A DNA stretch of 64,000 bases from contig NC_083603.1 of assembly GCF_029168945.1 (NCBI RefSeq), positions 17,360,001-17,424,000 on the forward strand, given 5' to 3'. Position 1 is the stretch's first letter, and every line of letters starts with the position of its first letter. Shown piece after piece: positions 1-10,373 of this stretch. The notes under the pieces were generated by a model. That model was given only the letters and a program-made list of their open reading frames with translations. It was not told where the DNA came from and did not search any database. This stretch comes from Cannabis sativa (taxonomy: Eukaryota > Streptophyta > Magnoliopsida > Rosales > Cannabaceae). The translations under genes and the position numbers were made by a program.

Positions 1-829
1 AAGCAGACATAGTGTTCATTTTGTTAGAAAAATATCAAGGTTAATTTTATTTATAATTGTTATCTGTTTTTCTGGATAAGGACACATGGAAATCCTACAA
101 CAAACATAGTTTAAATACTCTAGGCCTAACACCAGACCCAAATGAAATGTTGGGCTTGACCCGCAGGCAATTAGTCCTTCCGAATAAGTAAAAGGCTCAC
201 CCAGGTGAAAGACCCATCCAACATGGCATATTTTTGGAAGATATTAGACAACGCATTTGAGTGAAGCAAACAGTGAGTATCTAGATGACCAACTCAAAAG
301 TACTCTTATTAATTACGAAATCCCAAGGTATTAGAGATTAACTCCCAAGAATTTTGCCCGATGATCATATCTTCCTAAATATAGAAAGATGGTAATTAGC
401 AATCAAGCATTTAATGTGTTTTTATTCTCCATGAAGATAAGACACGGTTTTAGGCAACTGTCAACGTGACGTGGCATCCACATCAGTATACACTAAGCGC
501 CTCAAATAAGCCTAAAAATATGTTATTTGTAAATATTAGATTAGTGGGAAAAGAGTAACGAGTATGAACCCTACACACTATAAATACACGAAGAACCCTT
601 CATGAAAAGGGTTAGAAACTCACTCCTCAATTGCTTTGGCAAAATATCGAGTTCGTTCATTATTGTAAACCTTAAGGTTTTCTAGCTCTAAAGTAATAAT
701 ATTGACTCGTGTACTAAGGCTCATTAACACCTCAACCAATGTAAAAATCCTTGTTATTATTTTCTTTATCTTTGATTAATTTCTTTAGCTTTGACATATA
801 ATAAATCAGTTTAAAAATCTCGGTAAATA
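1..829 (+). mobile_element. LTR (3' part) of a Tat-like Ty3/gypsy retrotransposon, cut by window edge
   Basis: The segment ends just before a primer-binding-like sequence and a gag start codon, so it is read as the U3-R-U5 end of a 5' LTR. A TATA box lies at 579-586 and is followed by the pyrimidine-rich, AT-rich sequence usual for R-U5. The sequence after it (830-851) resembles the sequence after the LTR of the reversed gypsy element at 61157-61904, in both cases a CTTTCATTGA core. The left end lies outside the window, so LTR length and TSD cannot be given. Assignment to the Tat lineage rests on the RT remnant at 6180-6411. Confidence 0.6.
579..586 (+). promoter_or_regulatory. TATA box of the gypsy LTR
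   Basis: TATAAATA preceded by CAC and followed about 30 bases on by a short leader-like sequence. It sits where an LTR promoter would lie, about 250 bases before the end of the LTR. Confidence 0.55.
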
Positions 830-851
830 TTTTAGTACTTTCATTGAGAGC
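830..851 (+). other. Primer-binding-site region of the gypsy element (weak)
   Basis: TTTAGTACTTTCATTGAGAG follows the presumed LTR end. The same position in the reversed gypsy element (minus strand, 61156 downward) reads GTTTGGTGCTTTCATTGAAA. The shared core suggests a common primer site, but I did not match it to a specific tRNA. Confidence 0.4.
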
Positions 852-2053
852 TAGAAAAAGCAGTGCTACCATCAAAAGTTGTATACTACAACTTTTGTAC
901 TAACCCAAAACAAAACTGGTGGCCGTGATAGAGATAATCCTATGGACAACGTATGTAAAGACTGCTTAGTTTAAATTAGAAATTAGCAGTTAATTAAGAT
1001 TTAGTTATGAAAATTATTTATAGATCTTTAAATAATTATTTATGTTGTTATATTTGAATTCTGAATGTATTTTTATGACATATAGTGAAATTTCATAATT
1101 TTGTATCTTCGGTGCCCGGCAACATGGAACGCGGTTTATGGCTCAGTAGAATCACAAATTAGTATGTTAGTCTAGCGGGGCAGTTTATTTAGACATTGGA
1201 AATGTCGGGATTAGTCAGGAATTTAGAATTTCCCAAAATACCCTTTAGTACCCTTTATGTTATTTTAGTGTGGAGCATTTTGCCCCATTGATATTTTGTC
1301 CTTTAGTGGACTTAGTAATTGGGAATTAATGTTTTATTTGTTATATGTTGGCTGAATTAAAGAGGGAATTAACCATTATTTCATTTTACTCAAAATTAGA
1401 AGAGTTAGAAAATTGGAAAAATTAAGAACTTCAAAGCTCTCTCTCTCCCCCTCTTTCGACCCTCTTTGAGAAGCAAGGAATTGGGGATTTTTCTTTGTGT
1501 TTCAAGCTGATTCTCAAGGTTTTAGTAAGCTCAAATCCTTGGTAAGATTTTGGTAACTTGTTCTTGATGTTTTCATGAATTTTTGAAGAAAAATAATAGG
1601 TTGCATGCTTAGTTTTGGATTGTTGTTGCTGCTGTAATTATGTGTTGTTTTCAGAAGTTTAAGCATGCTTGATTGAGTGAAATGGAACTGATTTTGATGC
1701 ATGCTTACTTGATTTTAAGCTAGTGTGGAATTTTGGTTCAAAACTATGATTTTCAAGGTAATATGATGATTTTAGTTGTTGTGGTTGTTGTTATTGCTTA
1801 GTGGTGTTTTTTGTGGTTAAATTACGTTGAAATAGATTGAATTATGCATGATTTGGTGGTTGTTTGAAGGGTTAGTCAAGTTTTGAGTTTTTAAACTCAA
1901 TCTTGAACCTTCAATGGTGAATCTCGTTTCTGTGTTTAAAGCTTGGTTTCATTGCTTGGGTTTTGTTATTTGGGGTATTTAGAACAGGTCTGGAAGGTTG
2001 CATGAAGTTTGGGGTTGATTTGAGTGAGACAAAATTTTGAAGTTTCCTGCACT

Positions 2054-2139
2054 GAACCGGAATTCCGGTTCAGTATAGCTTGTAGGAACCGAAATTCTGG
2101 TTGGTGTTCTGGGTTCCTCCCAGAACCGGAATTCCGGTT
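2054..2139. repeat. Three 18-bp palindromes (GAACCGGAATTCCGGTTC and variants)
   Basis: The first copy (2054-2071) is a perfect palindrome. The second (2086-2103) carries changes consistent with C-to-T decay. The third (2123-2139) is nearly perfect. All sit inside the solo gypsy LTR and could be protein-binding or hairpin elements of that LTR. Confidence 0.75.
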
Positions 2140-2487
2140 GTAGAACCGGTCTACTAGTTGGGGAAAAATTGGGAACCCTAGTTCTTCCCATTTCTATGTT
2201 GTTTAGGGTATTGCCATGCTTTTTATCGATAGGGAAACTTTTAGTTTCTAGTTTAAGTCCCCGGGAAGTGATTTAGCGCGTCACTTATCAGTGTTGTGAT
2301 TATATTGGTTTAGGAGCCTGTAAATCGCCGAGCAGTTCGTTCCACTCAGGTTAACCGGCACACCTGAATTCGGAATTGAGGTAAGTTTAGTATAATAGTA
2401 TGCATATGTATTTACATGTTTAGCGTGCATGTTAGGAAGCCTGTTAGATTACATTAGATATGTATGTTGGCTTCGTACCATCCGACA

Positions 2488-2734
2488 GTATCACATCGGT
2501 AAGGCTAGAGTATGACTAGCAGCTGGAGTATGACCAGTGTACCGAGTATAGGCTGATACTATGGTCGATGGTACCGTAGTGTTTGACTGTATCATATCAG
2601 TAAAGCTAGAGTATGACTAGCAGCTAGAGTATGACTAGTGTACCGAGTATAGGCTGATACTGTAACACATCGGTTAGGCTAGAGTATGACTAGCAGCTGG
2701 AGTATGACCAGTGTACCAAGTATAGGCTATTACT
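2488..2734 (+). repeat. 73-bp repeat, three copies inside the gypsy LTR
   Basis: Copies at 2488-2560, 2589-2661 and 2662-2734, each 73 bp, beginning GTATCACATCGGTAAGGCTA or a close variant and ending GGCTGATACT or GGCTATTACT. Copies 2 and 3 are head to tail; copies 1 and 2 are separated by 28 bp. Confidence 0.85.
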
Positions 2735-3027
2735 CTGTCAAAAGTACCGTCGTACGAACGTTCGAGACTCAGTACCGTGTGGGACACAGAGTTTAGGGTT
2801 GTGGTCAGGGGTATGGGCGTCTGATCAGAACCCGAGATTTATGTATGTCTTATGATTTATGCTTTTCTTACTGAGTCTGTCGACTCACAGGGCTATGTTT
2901 ATGTGTAGGTAAGGGCAAGGCCAAAGCTGGAGAAGCGTGAGGACGAGCCGATGAAGATTGTACATGTCGGGGCGGTTAGGCCTTGAGCGTACGATCCTCG
3001 GGATAGCAGCGCTTTTGTAGTTAGTCG

Positions 3028-4922
3028 TGTTGGGTTTTATGCCCTAAATAAAACTCCATTTCAATGTAATCCATTTTATTCAACATCAATAAAGAAACAA
3101 AAGTATTTTTCATTCATTTGTGTATGTTTTGGTTCATGTTATCAATTGCTTGTCTATTTGATTTATAAATTCATCTGAAACCCTTTTCACATACTTGATC
3201 CTGTTTATTGTGTTGTCAACATTTTGGAAAATAAACATGACTATGTGAATAAAGTTTCCTAGATTTATCAGACACGGGGTTTTACTGATATGATAATCTA
3301 CAACAGAGTTTACTTGCATTTGGAGAAATGCTATGTTCTTTCCAGAGCATTGGTTAGAGTAAAGCTCAGGTTGGATGCATGGAGTTTGCATCGGAAGGGA
3401 CCGATATTGAACTTTGACTTAGATTTATTAAACTTACCGTAATATCTATTCAAGTCAATATCGCCTAGTTGATCCTAGATCAAATGATCTTAATCCTGTT
3501 ATGATTAGGCTCAATCTCAAGAGGCTATTCGTGTTCTTTGATTTGTTAGTTAAGCCTACTTTTAGGTCAGGGTGATACGTACATTTTGGGAACACGGTAG
3601 TGCAATTGAGTGGGAGCGCTAACATAAACATGGAATCTATAGCTTCTATCTGGCGAATAGTAAGTAAAGGATGATCTCCTTCGAGCTTGACCAAACGAAA
3701 ATAAATGGTGGAGTACTCATTTCACATAAGCTGAAATATCATTTATACGGGGTTAAGTGTTTTAAGGATAAAATACATAGTAGGGTGTAACGGTAATCTA
3801 ATCCCTTTACATTGTAGATCATTCATATAGAGGATCATTGATCAAATTAGGATTATAACAATGGATAACTAATGATGTGTCTATATGGTGGAACATATAG
3901 AGCATTCTATATACTGCGAGTGCAATTCTAAGTTCTATGCGTGGATCCAACGAAGAATTAATAAGTTAGTGAATTTTAGTAATAAATTCTTGATCTGCTT
4001 ATTGGAAGCTCGGTTATAGAGACCCATGGTCTCCCCACTAGTTGAGATAATATTGCTTGTAAGACTCATATAATTGGTTTTGATTAATCAATTATAATTC
4101 TCAAATTAGACTATGTCTATTTGTGAATTTTTCACTAAGAAAGGGCGAAATTGTAAAGAAAGAGTTTTAGGGGCATATTTGTTAATTATGATACTTTGTA
4201 TGGTTAAATTAATATATATGATAAATGACAATATTATTTAATAATTATTTATAGTTATTAAATAGTTAGAATTGGCATTTAAATGGTTGATTTTGAAAAT
4301 TGGCGTTTTTGAGAAAATGAGATGCAGAAATGATAAAACTGTAAAATTGCAAAAGTGAGGCCCAAATCCATATAGCCATGGCCGGCCACTTTAATAGGCT
4401 TTATCATCTGATATTTTCATTATTTTAATGCTAAATAATTCAAACCTAACCCTAGTAGAATGCTATAAATAGATAGTGAAGGTTTCAGGAAAATTACACA
4501 CTTTTCATTCAGAGAAAAACCTGAGCCTTCTCTTTTCTAAACCCTAGCCGCCACCTCTTGCTCTCTCTTCTTCCTTGAGATTTCGAACCACTTAGTGATT
4601 AGAGTAGTGCCCACACATAGCAAGTGATACCTCAATCATAGTGAGGAAGATCGTGAAGAAAGACTTTCAGCAAGAAGGAGTTTCAACACTAGAGAAGGAG
4701 AGAAAGAGATCCAGGTTCAGATCTTGATAATACTCTGCGACAGAAAGGATACAAGGGTTAGAGATCTGAACGGAAGGAGTCATATTATTCCGCTGCACCC
4801 AATGTAAGGTTTCTAATACTTTATATGTGTTTATTTCATAATCGTTTTAGAAGTTCATATTTAGGGTGTTAATCAACATACTTGTGAGTAGATCTAAGAT
4901 CCTGCTAAAATAATTTCTAACA
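3028..4922 (+). mobile_element. Solo LTR of a Ty1/copia element (1.9-kb LTR family, TSD AGTCG)
   Basis: It starts TGTTGGGTTTTATGCCC and ends TTTCTAACA, 1895 bp, flanked by perfect 5-bp repeats AGTCG (3023-3027 and 4923-4927). The same LTR sequence recurs eight more times in the window, including as the paired LTRs of a full-length element at 8481-18810. A TATA box is at 4464-4471. A conserved splice-donor-like ATGTAAGG lies near 4802. Two short reading frames run antisense through the U3 part (3134-3391 and 3455-3694); these are conserved in the close relatives but are probably not genes. The 1.9-kb LTR and TGTTGG/CAACA ends recall the Angela-type copia lineage, which is tentative. Confidence 0.9.
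4464..4471 (+). promoter_or_regulatory. TATA box of the copia LTR
   Basis: TATAAATA, about 460 bases before the LTR end. The same box is found at the matching place in the other copies, for example on the minus strand in the LTRs of the full-length element. Confidence 0.6.
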
Positions 4923-6411
4923 AGTCGCTGGGCGACAAATATTTTGTAAAGAATTATTCAACTTTTGTAAAGTATTTTGTAATTGGGATCCCGAGTATTT
5001 TGTATGAAATATTATAAGTTTTAATTAAAAAGCAAAATTTTAATTAATCACGATTTCCATAAACCTCGTTGATTAGCAACGAGCTGCACAGTACGTTTAA
5101 AAATCATGTAGCATGCCTAGGCTAGTTAGGGTGTTACAACGTAGGTCCTGTAGCCCAGGCGAGGAGAAGAGTCGATGGATATCCAACAGACGCAACCAGC
5201 TGCCCTACGGAAAAGACCCAACATACGGAGATACACGGTGATGAAAATCCCATCAAAGAGGATTGCAAAAAGGAAACTCATGAAGATGAAGATCCAGAAG
5301 GCGATTGGAAAGAAAAAGATGAAGATGGCTATTATTATGAGTTATACCCTATAGTCGTTAAACTGGTAAAAGAACTCGCTTTGACACAGCAAAAATTGGC
5401 GGCATAAGAAGACTTCTCTTGTTGAATGCAAGTAGCCTTGACTAAATTGGAGGCTAGATTTAAACTAGAGAATGTTGCTCATGATGTAAAAACCTTTGAC
5501 AATCCTATTCCTAAGGAGAATAATACTAGGAGAAGAACAGACCCTAAAGATCTTAGAACTTCTTATCCCAATAGGGACAGAGGAAAAGGTGTCATTGGAG
5601 ACCCTCTGAGAAAAACTACTTTGACCGCTTCACATATTAACACAAACATTGCCAACAAACCTTAAAGGAAAAAGAAGGTAACCAATGCTCCAAGGTGAGG
5701 CAATCTTATTAATCCGAGAGGTAAAGCTATGCAGAAAGATATGACTTATGCTTAGGTACAAAGGCCTACTGTTCGACAAAATGATGATTACCCAACAGGC
5801 CAACAGGTTTATTGACAAGTGTGATGATGATGTAAAAGAAATTCAATAACTTTTTGATGAGAGTATGACCACACAGAACCTCCAAGTGTGATTGAATGCA
5901 AGGAGGGAAAAATCTAGGGGCAAGAAAGCAAGGCCTCGTGGAAACGATCTTAAAAATCACATCGATGATCGTGTTTGTGGATGTGAATCTCAAGAAGCCA
6001 CAACTAAATGTCTTGAAGAACAAGTTGGACCCTAGAGGTGGGCTAGAAAGAATAATTGAGCCCATATAGGATGTAGAAGAAGTTTGCATTAATGAAGAAG
6101 ATCCTACCAAGGTTATCACAGAATGAAGAAATTTACCTCCAGCCATCAAAGAAAAAATTGTATCCACACTGAAAAAAGAATAGTGATGTATTGGCGTGGA
6201 ACCATTCTAACATGACTGAGATCAGTCCCCATGTGATTTTCCATTCTATGAATGTTGACGAAAAAATAGATCCAGTATGTTAGAAGAGAAGACCACTAGA
6301 TACAATTCCATTGGAAGCATTGAAAATAGAAGTTGATAAATTGACAACCATAGAATTCCTTGGGGAAGCCTTGTATCTATTCTGGCTTCCCAATCGAGTA
6401 TTGGTTCCAAA

Positions 6412-7772
6412 TGTTGGGGTTATTTTACCAGGATCTAGATTTACTACCATATATGTTGTTTAACATCCTAAATATGAATTTCTAAAATAATAGAATTTAA
6501 ACACATATAAAGTTCAAGAAACCTTACATTAGTTGCAGCAGAATTAAATGACTCATTCCACTCAGATCTCTAACCCTTGTATCCTTTTTGTAGCATAGTA
6601 TCACCAAGATCTGAGCTCGATTCTCCTTCAGTTGATTGGATTCTTCATAGTCTTACATACTATGATTGAGTACCAACTTGATATGCGTGGGCATGTAATC
6701 TATCACTATAAGGGTTCAAATTTGAAGAGAAAGAGAGAGAAAGATTCAAAATAGAGAGAGAAGAGAAGGCTCAAATTTTGACTGAAAGACTTAAGTGCAT
6801 CAACTGCTATCATCTTTCAATTTGACTATCTATTTATAGGAATCTTTCTCGGTTTAGGTTTGAATTATTTGGCATTAAAAAATTGATAAATAAATGGTAA
6901 AAGAGACCTCAAGTGGCCGACCATAGGATGTGGACCCACCACTTGCAATTTTGCTATTTTTTCAACTATTTATCCTATTATTTCACAAATGCCATATTTT
7001 CCAATTAAACCACTTAAATGCCAAAATTATTTATTTAATAATTAAAATTAACTATCAAATAAAATTGTCATTTAACATATTTATTAATTAGACTTAATAA
7101 AGTCTCTTAATTAACAAATAAATCCTAAAATATCTTTTCTTCATAATTAGCCCTAGCTTAGTGAAAATTCATAAACAAGACATAGTCTAATTTTAGAATT
7201 ATAATTGATTAATTAAAATCAATTAACTGAGTCTTACAAGCACTATTGTCTCAACTAGTATAGGGACCATGGGCCTGTATAACTGAGCTTCCAATAACCA
7301 GATCTAGAATTTACCAAGTAAATTCCCTAACTTATTAATTCCTCCTTGCACCACTATAGATAATTTGGAATTGCACTCTCAATTATATAGAACGCTCTCT
7401 ATGTTCCACGATATAAATACACTATAAAAATTTAACCATCGTTCTAATCCCAATAATCAAAGATCCTCTATGGATGATTTACACCGAGTAGGGACAAATA
7501 TACTATTTTACCCCTCAATGTATTTTATCCTTAAAACACTTAGCTTCCTATAAATGATATTTTAGTAAACTAATATAATCACTGAAATAAGAGCTCCTCC
7601 ATTTATCTCTATTAAGCCAAGCCCGAAGGAAATCATCGTTTCACTTCTATGTCCAGATAGAAGCTATAGATTCCACATCTATGTTTAGTGCTCCCGTTCA
7701 ATTGTACTATCATGTTCCCAAGTTGTACGTGTGACCCGAACCAAATGGTAGGCTTTGACTATAACAAGGAAC
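6412..7772 (-). mobile_element. Truncated copia LTR, reverse orientation
   Basis: It begins TGTTGGGGTTATTTTACCAGG, the reversed 3' end of the same 1.9-kb LTR family, and follows the family consensus to about 7772, where similarity fades. The last ~0.5 kb of the reversed copy (the TGTTGGGTTTTAT end) is missing, so there is no second TSD. It is clearly more diverged than the copies at 8481 and 16931 and so is probably an older insertion. Confidence 0.8.
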
Positions 7773-8156
7773 ACTATGTTTTGATAAAATTTTGTATTGT
7801 TTTAATTATTACGACTATAAGTTTTAATGCATAACACATACCCATATCAACTTATATTATAAAATTTACAAAGGTTTCAGAATCAAGAACATGGACCCAG
7901 CCCAGGATCCCAATCCTCTACTTGGACACAGACTTTTATCCTGGACCTCAATTACGACCCTAACCACACCTCTAACCCAACCCGTGACCTTGCCCCTAAG
8001 CTCCAGTCCCACATTTGGACCCCGAAACCAAACTTGAACCCCAAATATCTAAGTCTAGGTTTGTGGCTCGGGGCCAAAGATGGGATCCAAGTCCAGAACC
8101 ATCCTCAAGTTTATTAAACAATACTAATTTATAGTATAATACAATCTCCACAATAT
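7773..8156. other. Unassigned segment, partly C-rich
   Basis: No coding potential is visible. From about 7890 to 8100 the plus strand is rich in CCC and GGACCC/CCCAG words that look like a degenerate short repeat. The rest is AT-rich. It may hold the lost end of the truncated LTR or the continuation of the gypsy element, but I cannot recognise either. Confidence 0.4.
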
Positions 8157-8480
8157 CATACAGTTAGGGGTGTTCATTGGATCACCTCCAATATTTTTAG
8201 GCCAATCCAGATCCGATCCAATCATATATTGAATGTTAGATTTTACCATCTGATCCGATCCAATCATATATTGAATGTTAGATTTTACCATCTGATCCGA
8301 TCTAATTAATTTCCATCATCCAATCGATCCAACATTCATTTAATATTGGATTGGATCGGTTCTATCCATTAGATGTATTTCATATATATATATTTATTTG
8401 TTTAATTTGGGTTTATCCAATATTTTAAACATAGTATTTTTTGGATCGGATCGGATCCATCCAATATTTTAGGTCTAGTA

Positions 8481-10360
8481 TGTTGGAAATTATTTTACCA
8501 GGATCTTAGATCTACTCACAAGTACGTTTATTAACACCCTAAATATGAACTTTCTAAAACGATGAAATAAACACATATAAAGTTTAGGAAACCTTACATT
8601 GGGTGCAGCGGAACATAATGACTCCTTCCGTTCAGATATCTAGCCCTTGATTCCTTTCTGTAGCAGAGCATTATCAATATCTGAACCTGGATCTCTTTCT
8701 CTGAATCTTTGATGCTGAAACCTCCTTCTTGCTAAAATTCTTTCTTCACGATCTTCCTCACTATGATTGAGGTATCACTTGCTGTGTGTGGGCACTACTC
8801 TCACACTAAGATTTTCGAAATTGAAGAGGGAATGAGAAAGAGAAGGGTCGGCCAAAGATAGGGAGAGAGAAGGCTCAGTTTTTTCTGAATTAGAAGTGTA
8901 ATTTTTCTGAAGCCTTCACTATCTATTTACAGCATTCCACTAGGGTTAGGTTTGAATTATTTGGCATTAAAATAATGAAAATATCAGTTTAAATTTCCTA
9001 CAAAAGTGGCCGGCCCTATACAAGTGGATTTGGGTCTCACTTTTTGCAATTTTACAGTTTTATCTTCTCTGCATCTGATTTTCTCAAAAACGCCAATTTT
9101 CTAATTCAACCATTTAAATGCCAATTCTAACTATTTAATAACTATAAATAATTATTAAATAATATTGTCATTTATCATATTTATTAATTGAACCATACAA
9201 AGTATCATAATTAACAAATATGCCCCTAAAACTCTTTCTTTATAATTTCGTCCTTACTTAGTGAAAAATTCACAAATAGACATAGTCTAATTTGAGAATT
9301 ATAATTGATTAATCAAAACCAATTATATGAGTCTTACAAGCAATATTATCTCAACTAGTGCGGGGACCATGGGTCTGTATAACCGAGCTTCCAATAAGTA
9401 GATCAAGAATTTAGCACTAAATTCACTAACTTATTAATTCTTCGTTGAATCCACGCATAGAACTTAGAATTGCACTCTCAGTTATATAGAATGCTCTATA
9501 AGTTCCACCATATAGACACAGCATTAGTTATCCATTGTTATAATTCTAATTTGATCAATGATCCTCTATATGAATGATCTACACTGTAAAGGGATTAGAT
9601 TACCGTTACACCCTACAATGTATTTTATCCTTAAAACACTTGACCCCGTATAAATGATATTTCAGCTTATGTGAAATGAGTACTCCACCATTTATGTTCG
9701 TTTGGTCAAGCTCGAAGGAGATCATCCTTTGCTTACTATTCGCCAGATAGAAGGTATAGATTCCATGTTTATGCTAGCGCTCCCACTCAATTGCACTACC
9801 GTGTTCCCAAAATGTACGTATCACCCTGACCTAAAAGTAGGCTTAACTAACAAATCAAAGAACACGAATAGCCTTTCAAGATTGAGCCTAATCATAACAG
9901 GATTAAGAACATTTGATCTAGGATCAACTAGGCGATATTGACTTGAATAGATATTACGGTAAGTTTAATAAATTTAAGTCAAAGTTCAATGTCGGTCCCT
10001 TCCGATGCATACTCCATGCATCCAACGTGAGCTTTACTTTAACCAATGCTCTGGAAAGAACATAGCACTTCTCCAAATGCAAGTAAACTCTGTTGTAGAT
10101 TATCATATCAGTAAAACCCTGTGTCTGATAAATCTAGGAAACTTTATTCACATAGTCATGTTTACTTTCCAATGTGTTGACAGCACAATAAACAGGATCA
10201 AGTATGTGAAAAGGGTTTCAGATGAATTCATACATTATGTACATATAATCATGAAATAAATCATGTGAACCATGCAACATCAAATGTTATTTCTGATCTA
10301 TATTAATAAGTAAATCTGATTATATTGAAATGAGTTTTATTTAGGGCATAAAACCCAACA
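8481..10360 (-). repeat. 3' LTR of the reversed copia element
   Basis: It runs TGTTGG to CCCAACA in plus-strand reading, the reverse complement of TGTTGGG...CCAACA. It is directly followed at 10361 by the reversed polypurine tract, which identifies it as the 3' LTR. It carries an antisense open frame pair (9702-9941, 10005-10259) also seen in the partner LTR. Confidence 0.9.
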
Positions 10361-10373
10361 AACTCCCACTTGC
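10361..10373 (-). other. Polypurine tract
   Basis: On the minus strand AAGTGGGAGTT directly precedes the 3' LTR. The same tract occurs at 34848-34858 before the forward 3' LTR. It would prime plus-strand DNA synthesis. Confidence 0.75.

Larger units (their letters stand above)
954..5138 (+). mobile_element. Solo LTR of a Ty3/gypsy-type element (TSD ACGTA), itself interrupted
   Basis: The ends are TGTAA at 954 and TTACA at 5138, a perfect 5-bp inverted repeat, flanked by the direct repeat ACGTA (949-953 and 5139-5143). Without the copia LTR at 3028-4927 its length is about 2.29 kb. No internal domain accompanies it, so it is a solo LTR left by recombination. It contains three 18-bp GAACCGGAATTCCGGTTC-like palindromes (2054-2071, 2086-2103, 2123-2139) and three 73-bp repeats. 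It landed four codons into the gag of the surrounding gypsy element. Superfamily is inferred from the TGTAA/TTACA ends and the large LTR size. Confidence 0.8.
942..6411 (+). pseudogene. Decayed gag-pol of a Tat-like Ty3/gypsy element, interrupted by LTR insertions
   Basis: The ATG at 942 opens with MDNV and continues, once the insertion at 954-5143 is skipped, into an acidic gag N-terminus (residues such as EDEDPEGDWKEKDEDGYYYE) that stops at 5405-5407. Later fragments (5426-5665) are basic and gag-like. Near the end (6183-6411) the frame reads like the start of a Ty3/gypsy reverse transcriptase: LAWNHSNM, then ISPHVIFHSMNVD, a KRRPLD block, and a WLPNRVLVPN block, with a few stops. Most of gag and all of the protease are missing. 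The RT is cut off by a reversed copia LTR at 6412. Not functional. Confidence 0.7.

Noticed and set aside
1..6411. Integrated pararetrovirus as the source of the gag/RT fragments
   Set aside because: LTR structure, primer site, and gag/RT motifs fit Tat-like Ty3/gypsy retrotransposons; no movement-protein or coat-protein motif of a caulimovirid is seen.
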